From assembly GCA_030044035.1 (NCBI GenBank), contig JASHWN010000135.1, forward strand, positions 1 to 10,555: a DNA stretch of 10,555 bases, read 5' to 3'. Position 1 is the first letter of the stretch; the number at the start of each line of letters is the position of its first letter. Below the pieces are notes generated by a model. That model was given only the letters and a program-made list of their open reading frames with translations. It was not told where the DNA came from and did no database searches. Source of the DNA: Xanthobacteraceae bacterium. GTDB taxonomy: Bacteria; Pseudomonadota; Alphaproteobacteria; Rhizobiales; Xanthobacteraceae. The position numbers were made by a program, and so were the translations under genes. Of the stretch, positions 6,558-10,555 are shown piece by piece.

Positions 6558-7052
6558 ATGCGCGGGGATCAGCGATCGAGGCCAGCGGCGCGGCTGGCCG
6601 CAATGCTTGCCGCCCTGCTCTGCGCCGCTGTGGCCGCGAGTTCCATCGCCTTCGGCGAAGAAGCGACGAACCCCGGCGGCAACCCGCAGCCGGCACCGGC
6701 CACTCCTGAAATCACGGTCCTGGATAACCACGAGGTCGAAGGCGTTCTCGGCCGCGAAGTGCTCAGCGCCACCAACGAGAATATGGGCCGGATCGTCGAC
6801 GTGCTGGTCGACCGCACCGGCCAAGTGCGCGCGGCAATTATCGATTTCGGCGGCTTTCTCGGCGTCGGCAGCCGCAAGATCGCGGTCGATTGGAACGCGC
6901 TGCACTTTCCGCCACCGGGCAAACCAGGCGCACGGATCACGCTCGAACTGACCCGCGATCAGGTCAAGGCGGCACCCGAATACCAGGAGGGCAAGCCCGT
7001 CGTCGTGCTTGGCGCGCTCGGCAAGCTCGAATCGTTGCCGTTTGCCGATTAG
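6558..7052 (+). CDS. Exported PRC-barrel domain protein
   Basis: A 164-residue protein. Residues 1-34 form a signal peptide: basic N-terminus MRGDQRSRPAAR, hydrophobic core LAAMLAALLCAAVAAS and probable cleavage around AFG-EE. A Pro/Gly-rich linker (35-50) leads to one PRC-barrel domain (about 58-136) with LGREVLSATNENMGRIVDVL, an AAIIDFGGFLGVGSRKIAV strand pair and the WNALHF segment. PRC barrels are small six-stranded modules known from RimM and the photosynthetic reaction centre H subunit; stand-alone exported forms are common in Rhizobiales and mostly of unknown role, often annotated as stress-related. The start was chosen for the strong GGAGGAGA just upstream. It follows the debranching gene by 101 bases and may be co-transcribed, but no functional link is visible. 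Confidence 0.87.
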   Translation: MRGDQRSRPAARLAAMLAALLCAAVAASSIAFGEEATNPGGNPQPAPATPEITVLDNHEVEGVLGREVLSATNENMGRIVDVLVDRTGQVRAAIIDFGGFLGVGSRKIAVDWNALHFPPPGKPGARITLELTRDQVKAAPEYQEGKPVVVLGALGKLESLPFAD

Positions 7053-7174
7053 CTCATTCGCTGGAGTAGACCCTGCCTGCGCAACCCTCACGGCGTGCCA
7101 GCGATCGACGAGGCGTCGCCGTCGTCCCTAAAGACAAGCTCGAAGCGCCGGTCGCAGGACGTCAGCGCCGCCGC

Positions 7175-8383
7175 GTGCCGCCGCCGTCGCGGCAAAGCCT
7201 GCGCGGGCTGGATTGGTTCGTGTTTTTTGTCGCCGACGTGCAGACCGGGTTCGGTCCGTTCGTCTCGGTCTATCTGACGGCGCAGCGTTGGACCCAGGTC
7301 GATATCGGTCTGGTGCTGTCCGCCGCCGGCTTCGTGTCGCTGATCGGGCAAATGCCGGGCGGCGCGCTGGTCGACGCCGCGCGATCCGAACGCCGCGTCG
7401 CCGCCATTGCGGTAGCGGCGATTTGCATCAGCGCGTTGGCCTACGCGGCGCTTCCAATTTTTCCGATCGTGCTATCGGCTTCGGTCCTGCACGCGCTCGC
7501 CAGCTGTGTGCTTGGCCCGGCGATCGCCGCCATCAGCCTTGGTCTCGTCGGCCATGCGGCAATTGGCGCCCGGCTGGGCCGCAACGCGCGCTTTGCCTCG
7601 ATCGGCAACGGTCTCGCCGCGGCGGCCATGGGCGCCCTCGGTTATCTGTTGTCGGCGCGCGCGGTGTTCGGCGTCACCGTGTTGTTGCTCCTTCCGGCAC
7701 TGTGGGCGCTGCGCTACATCGCGGCGGGCGAAATCGATCCGGAACGCGCCCATGGCGCGCCGCCGCCCGAGCGCCACAAGCCGCCGATCCGGCCCGGCGC
7801 GCTCATGCAAAACCGGCCGCTCTTGATCTTGGCCGGCTGCATGCTGTTGTTTCACCTCGCCAACGCCGCCATGCTGCCGCTGATGGGCAGTGTGCTGACC
7901 ATGCGTTCGGCCCGTTGGGCGACCGTTTTGATCGCCGCCTGTATCGTGGTGCCCCAGATCGTGGTTGCGGCGCTGTCGCCCTGGATCGGCGAACGGGCGC
8001 AAGCGTGGGGGCGCCGGCCGCTTTTGCTCATCGGCTTTGCCGCCTTGCCGCTGCGCGGCCTTTTGTTCGCCGTCGTCGGCAATCCGCTGCTGCTGGTCGC
8101 CGTGCAGCTGCTCGACGGCGTCACGGCCGCGGTGTTCGCCGTGTTGGTGCCGCTCGTCGTCGCCGATCTGACGCGCGACACCGGCCATTTCAATCTCGGC
8201 CAGGGCATTGTCGGCACGTTCGTCGGCATCGGCGCCTCGATCAGCGCGACGCTCGCCGGCCTGATCAGCGACCATTTCGGCAGCCCCTGGGCGTTCGCCG
8301 GATTGGCAATCATCGCGCTCGTGGGATTTGCGGCGGTGTTTCTGATGATGCCGGAGACGCGGCCGGCGGAGGAGGAGGACTGA
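7175..8383 (+). CDS. Major facilitator superfamily transporter, substrate unknown
   Basis: A 402-residue inner-membrane protein with about twelve hydrophobic segments in two halves, joined by a charged loop (about 184-212, EIDPERAHGAPPPERHKPP). The first begins at LDWFVFFVADVQTGFGPFV (12-30). GGALVDAARSERR (62-74) is a loop 2-3 motif A variant, and QLLDGVTAAVFAVLVPLVV (311-329) carries an intramembrane Asp314. Family knowledge supports proton-coupled uptake or efflux of a small molecule; the sequence does not reveal which. The start is GTG at 7175 with a weak GCAGGAC upstream. The same frame is open back to 7070, with a CTG at 7073 six bases after a GGAG, so the N-terminus could be 34 residues longer. 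It converges on the glycosyltransferase gene, with a palindromic repeat between the stops. Confidence 0.87.
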   Translation: MPPPSRQSLRGLDWFVFFVADVQTGFGPFVSVYLTAQRWTQVDIGLVLSAAGFVSLIGQMPGGALVDAARSERRVAAIAVAAICISALAYAALPIFPIVLSASVLHALASCVLGPAIAAISLGLVGHAAIGARLGRNARFASIGNGLAAAAMGALGYLLSARAVFGVTVLLLLPALWALRYIAAGEIDPERAHGAPPPERHKPPIRPGALMQNRPLLILAGCMLLFHLANAAMLPLMGSVLTMRSARWATVLIAACIVVPQIVVAALSPWIGERAQAWGRRPLLLIGFAALPLRGLLFAVVGNPLLLVAVQLLDGVTAAVFAVLVPLVVADLTRDTGHFNLGQGIVGTFVGIGASISATLAGLISDHFGSPWAFAGLAIIALVGFAAVFLMMPETRPAEEED

Positions 8384-8407
8384 TGTCCAATGGCCGTCGC
8401 CTTCGGC

Positions 8408-8490
8408 TGTCATGCTCCGCGAAAGCGGAGCATCCAGTAAACGCCGCACCGAAGGTGATTACTGGATCATCCGCTTGCACGGATGATGAC
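8408..8490. repeat. Palindromic repeat between convergent genes, likely bidirectional terminator
   Basis: GTCAT (8409-8413) pairs with ATGAC (8486-8490), and ATCCAGTAA (8432-8440) with TTACTGGAT (8459-8467). Each half also folds alone: GCTCCGC-GAAA-GCGGAGC (8414-8431) and ATCATCCG-CTTGCA-CGGATGAT (8466-8487). Similar elements are, from memory, very common between genes of Bradyrhizobium relatives. It sits between the MFS stop (8383) and the glycosyltransferase stop (8504), so it probably ends or protects both transcripts. Confidence 0.8.
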
Positions 8491-8503
8491 GGGAAAATGG
8501 CCG

Positions 8504-9574
8504 CTACAGCGCCGGCGCGTCGTCGGCAACCAGGCGCAGATGCGGCGCGATCCGGTCGGCGAGGCTGCGGTAGATCGCAAGATAATTTTGCGCCATGCGG
8601 CGCGCGGTGAAGCGCTTTTCGAACTGCTTGCGGATTTTTTCGCGCGACAGCTGGCCGAGCCGGTCGACCGCGCCGATCGCGCCTTCCACGTCCTCGACCA
8701 CGAAACCGGTGATGCCGTCATCGATGATCTCCGGCACCGAGCCGCGATTGAAGGCGATGACCGGCGTGCCGCAAGCCATGGCTTCGATCATGACCAGACC
8801 GAACGGCTCCGGCCAGTCGATCGGCACCAGGAGCGCGACGGCGCCGCTCAGGAACTTCGATTTATCCTTGTCGCCGATCTCGCCGATATAGGCGGCTTTG
8901 GTTTCCTTGATCAGCGGGTGGATCTGCTCATCGAAATATTCGCGATCGACCTTGTCGACCTTGGCGGCGATTTTGAGCGGCATGCCGCAATGCTGCGCGA
9001 TGCGCATCGCGCGATCGACGCCCTTTTCCGGCGCGATGCGCCCCAGGAAGGCGAAGTACGACGGCTTCACCGGCCGCGGTGTCAACAAAAGCTCGGGCAA
9101 GCCGTGATGGACGGTGCTGACCCAATGCGCCTGCGGCAGCGGCCGCCGCTGCGAATTGGAAATCGAAACCACCGGAATATCGGAGAACGTATCGAACACC
9201 GGCTGATGCTCCGGCAGATCAAGCCGCCCGTGCAGCGTGGTAACGAACGGCGTGGACTGCCGCGAGAACAGCGAGAACGGATGATAGTCGAGATGGAAGT
9301 GCAGGAAATCGAAATCGCCGGCGCGCCGGTACACCCGCTCCAGCATCAGCATATGCAGCGCGTTGGGATCGCGCACCGCGCCGTCGAGCCGCAAGGCCCG
9401 CGGCCACACCGCCTCGAGCCTTGCCGAGGTGACCGAATCGCCGCTGGCGTACAGCGTCACGTCATGGCCGAGCGCGATCAGCTCTTCGGTGAGCCACGAC
9501 ACCACGCGTTCGGTACCGCCATAAAGTTTCGGAGGGATCGCTTCAGTCAACGGCGCAACTTGAGCGATATGCAT
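8504..9574 (-). CDS. Glycosyltransferase family 4 (GT-B fold)
   Basis: A 356-residue cytoplasmic or membrane-associated glycosyltransferase. The N-terminal acceptor half opens with MHIAQVAPLTEAIPPKLYGG and GGTERVVSWLTEELIALGHD (19-38). The middle has HFHLDYHPFSLFS (92-104) and TLHGRLDLPEH (113-123). The C-terminal nucleotide-sugar half has FLGRIAPEKGVD (176-187), a Lys-rich AAKVDKVD region and the retaining-GT4 E-x7-E motif as Glu256 and Glu264 in WPEPFGLVMIEAMACGTPV. It therefore probably transfers a sugar from a nucleotide-sugar donor with retention; donor and acceptor are unknown. The frame is open upstream to ATG 9670, but ATG 9574 is preferred because it starts the conserved fold and has AGGAAGG seven bases upstream. 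It has no same-strand partner in the window and is divergent from the ABC gene. Confidence 0.9.
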   Translation of the reverse strand: MHIAQVAPLTEAIPPKLYGGTERVVSWLTEELIALGHDVTLYASGDSVTSARLEAVWPRALRLDGAVRDPNALHMLMLERVYRRAGDFDFLHFHLDYHPFSLFSRQSTPFVTTLHGRLDLPEHQPVFDTFSDIPVVSISNSQRRPLPQAHWVSTVHHGLPELLLTPRPVKPSYFAFLGRIAPEKGVDRAMRIAQHCGMPLKIAAKVDKVDREYFDEQIHPLIKETKAAYIGEIGDKDKSKFLSGAVALLVPIDWPEPFGLVMIEAMACGTPVIAFNRGSVPEIIDDGITGFVVEDVEGAIGAVDRLGQLSREKIRKQFEKRFTARRMAQNYLAIYRSLADRIAPHLRLVADDAPAL

Positions 9575-9965
9575 CTCTCCACCTTCCTGAATGTTGTGAG
9601 GTCCGTCACCCCGCGCCGACACCAAAAACACCAGGTCCAAGATGGGGATTTTTTCAGCCCAACCAAGCAATTGATCAAGAAACTTATTTTTTGCCGACCA
9701 TGGAACTTTCGTGCGGTTTCGGCGTCGGTAATCTCGTTCGACAGTCAGGAAACAGCCCGCCCCATTGACCGCGCGCGCCAGACCGATGGCCTACCGACGC
9801 CATGAACAGGAGCGAGCGAGATCGATGGAGGAATCGGCGACGTTTTGGCTCGTCCGACGACGACCACCACGCCGGTCCGCCACCTCTGGCGGATAGTTTT
9901 CGACTTTCCGGCGTTGTGATGATGGGGGCAGCCCCGCAAGACCGCAACGCAAGGGACCATCGCGC
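9575..9965. other. 391-base divergent intergenic region
   Basis: No well-supported gene. It must hold promoters for the minus-strand glycosyltransferase and the plus-strand ABC gene. Visible elements are an AT-rich stretch (9648-9695) containing palindrome TTGATCAA (9671-9678), a perfect 10-base inverted repeat with a 61-base spacer (9721-9730 and 9792-9801), a 23-codon open frame (9825-9896), a terminator-like hairpin (9876-9893) and a second small hairpin (9925-9935). No clear -35/-10 pair was found. Confidence 0.6.
9876..9900 (+). terminator. Terminator-like hairpin in the ABC gene leader
   Basis: TCCGCCA (9876-9882) pairs perfectly with TGGCGGA (9887-9893) around a CCTC loop, followed by TAGTTTT (9894-9900). 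It lies 66-90 bases before the ABC start. It may be an attenuator or end a short upstream transcript; the T run is only four long. Confidence 0.4.
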
Positions 9966-10555
9966 ATGGCCGATCTTTGCAGTTATGCAAGCAGTCCCCT
10001 ACCGTTCATTTTCCGCTATCTGCGCCTGCGCCCGCTCGCCCATGGCGCCATCCTTGCCGCGGTGCTGGGTGCGGTCACCTGCTCGGTGTGCACCCAATAC
10101 GGCGTCAAATTCCTGGTCGACACGCTGTCGCGCGGGGCGACCGCCGACGTCTGGACCGCCTTCTTTGTCCTTGGCGCGCTGATCGCGGCCGATAACCTGT
10201 TGTGGCGAGTGGCGAGCTGGATCGCCAATTTCACCTTCGTCGCGGTCACCGGCGACCTGCGCCGCGATCTGTTCCGGCATCTGCTCGGCCACTCGCCGAG
10301 CTATTTTGCCGACCGGCTGCCCGGCATGCTGACGAGCCGCGTCACCGCCACCTCGAACGCGGTGTTCACGGCCGAGAACATGTTCGTCTGGAACGTGCTG
10401 CCGCCCTGCGTCGCCACCGTGGCGGCGATCGCGCTGGTTTCCACCATCAGCCTGCCGATGTCCGCGGCGCTGGCGGTGGTCGCCGGCATCATGGTGGTGC
10501 TGATGTTTCGTCTCGCCGCCGCCGGCCGGCCGCTGCACCACGATTTCGCCAACAA
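9966..10555 (+). CDS. ABC exporter transmembrane domain, C-terminal part beyond the right edge
   Basis: The first 196 codons of an inner-membrane ABC exporter half-transporter (type IV, MsbA-like fold) are present; the frame is open to the window end. Seen: an N-terminal cytoplasmic elbow FIFRYLRLRPL (14-24), hydrophobic segments at about 27-48, 63-86, 141-162 and 164-184, and a coupling-helix region DLRRDLFRHLLGHSPSYFAD (98-117) followed by RLPGMLTSRVTATSNAV. This pattern (LF.HLL..S..YF..R..G.L.SR) is characteristic of the ABC transporter type 1 membrane domain. The nucleotide-binding domain, if fused, lies outside the window, so Walker motifs cannot be checked. The ATG has AAGGGA nine bases upstream. 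Substrate unknown; lipids, glycans, peptides and drugs are all carried by relatives. The neighbouring glycosyltransferase is compatible with, but does not prove, a glycan or glycolipid cargo. Confidence 0.88.
   Translation, partial: MADLCSYASSPLPFIFRYLRLRPLAHGAILAAVLGAVTCSVCTQYGVKFLVDTLSRGATADVWTAFFVLGALIAADNLLWRVASWIANFTFVAVTGDLRRDLFRHLLGHSPSYFADRLPGMLTSRVTATSNAVFTAENMFVWNVLPPCVATVAAIALVSTISLPMSAALAVVAGIMVVLMFRLAAAGRPLHHDFAN

Noticed and set aside
7213..8610. A 465-codon plus-strand frame overlapping the MFS gene
   Set aside because: Arg/Ala-rich translation without hydrophobic segments; it is the +1 shadow of the transporter and runs on through the palindromic repeat.
8483..9805. A 440-codon plus-strand frame antisense to the glycosyltransferase
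   Set aside because: The minus strand carries the GT4 E-x7-E motif and a good ribosome binding site; the plus-strand product has no recognisable fold.
9802..10182. A 126-codon plus-strand frame overlapping the ABC gene
   Set aside because: Out of frame with the clear ABC membrane domain starting at 9966, and low in hydrophobic order.

Overview
The window looks like chromosomal DNA of an alphaproteobacterium of the order Hyphomicrobiales (Bradyrhizobium, Rhodopseudomonas or Xanthobacteraceae-like). The clues are the visibly high GC content with GC-rich third codon positions, a DUF1236 protein (a family typical of this order), and two intergenic palindromic repeats of the kind I recall as abundant in these genomes. 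The genus is an inference; there is no rRNA or other marker gene here.

Left part (1-3489, minus strand): an oxalate utilisation module. Reading in the direction of transcription, an OxlT-type oxalate/formate antiporter (oxlT-like) ends at a strong intrinsic terminator. A separate unit follows, made of a GntR/FCD-family regulator and then oxalyl-CoA decarboxylase (oxc). The oxc gene runs off the left edge after 391 codons. The formyl-CoA transferase (frc) that completes the pathway is not in the window and may lie beyond the left edge. Oxalate would enter in exchange for formate, be activated to oxalyl-CoA, be decarboxylated to formyl-CoA, and formate would leave. The regulator probably controls this set.

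Middle (3490-7052): a divergent 230-base control region with tandem and direct repeats and palindromes, then plus-strand genes for a small exported DUF1236 protein, a 730-residue amylo-alpha-1,6-glucosidase/glycogen-debranching-type protein, and a small exported PRC-barrel protein.

Right part (7053-10555): a plus-strand major facilitator transporter with a GTG start, converging on a minus-strand GT4 glycosyltransferase. A palindromic repeat lies between their stop codons. A 391-base divergent intergenic region follows, with terminator-like hairpins and a possible short leader ORF. Last comes the first 196 codons of an ABC exporter membrane domain, cut by the right edge. The debranching protein, glycosyltransferase and two transporters may form a carbohydrate-related neighbourhood, but nothing in the sequence proves they act together.

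I see no tRNA, rRNA, CRISPR array, insertion sequence or phage gene. The very long open frames antisense to oxc-gntR, the debranching gene, the MFS gene and the glycosyltransferase are shadows of GC-rich coding sequence.
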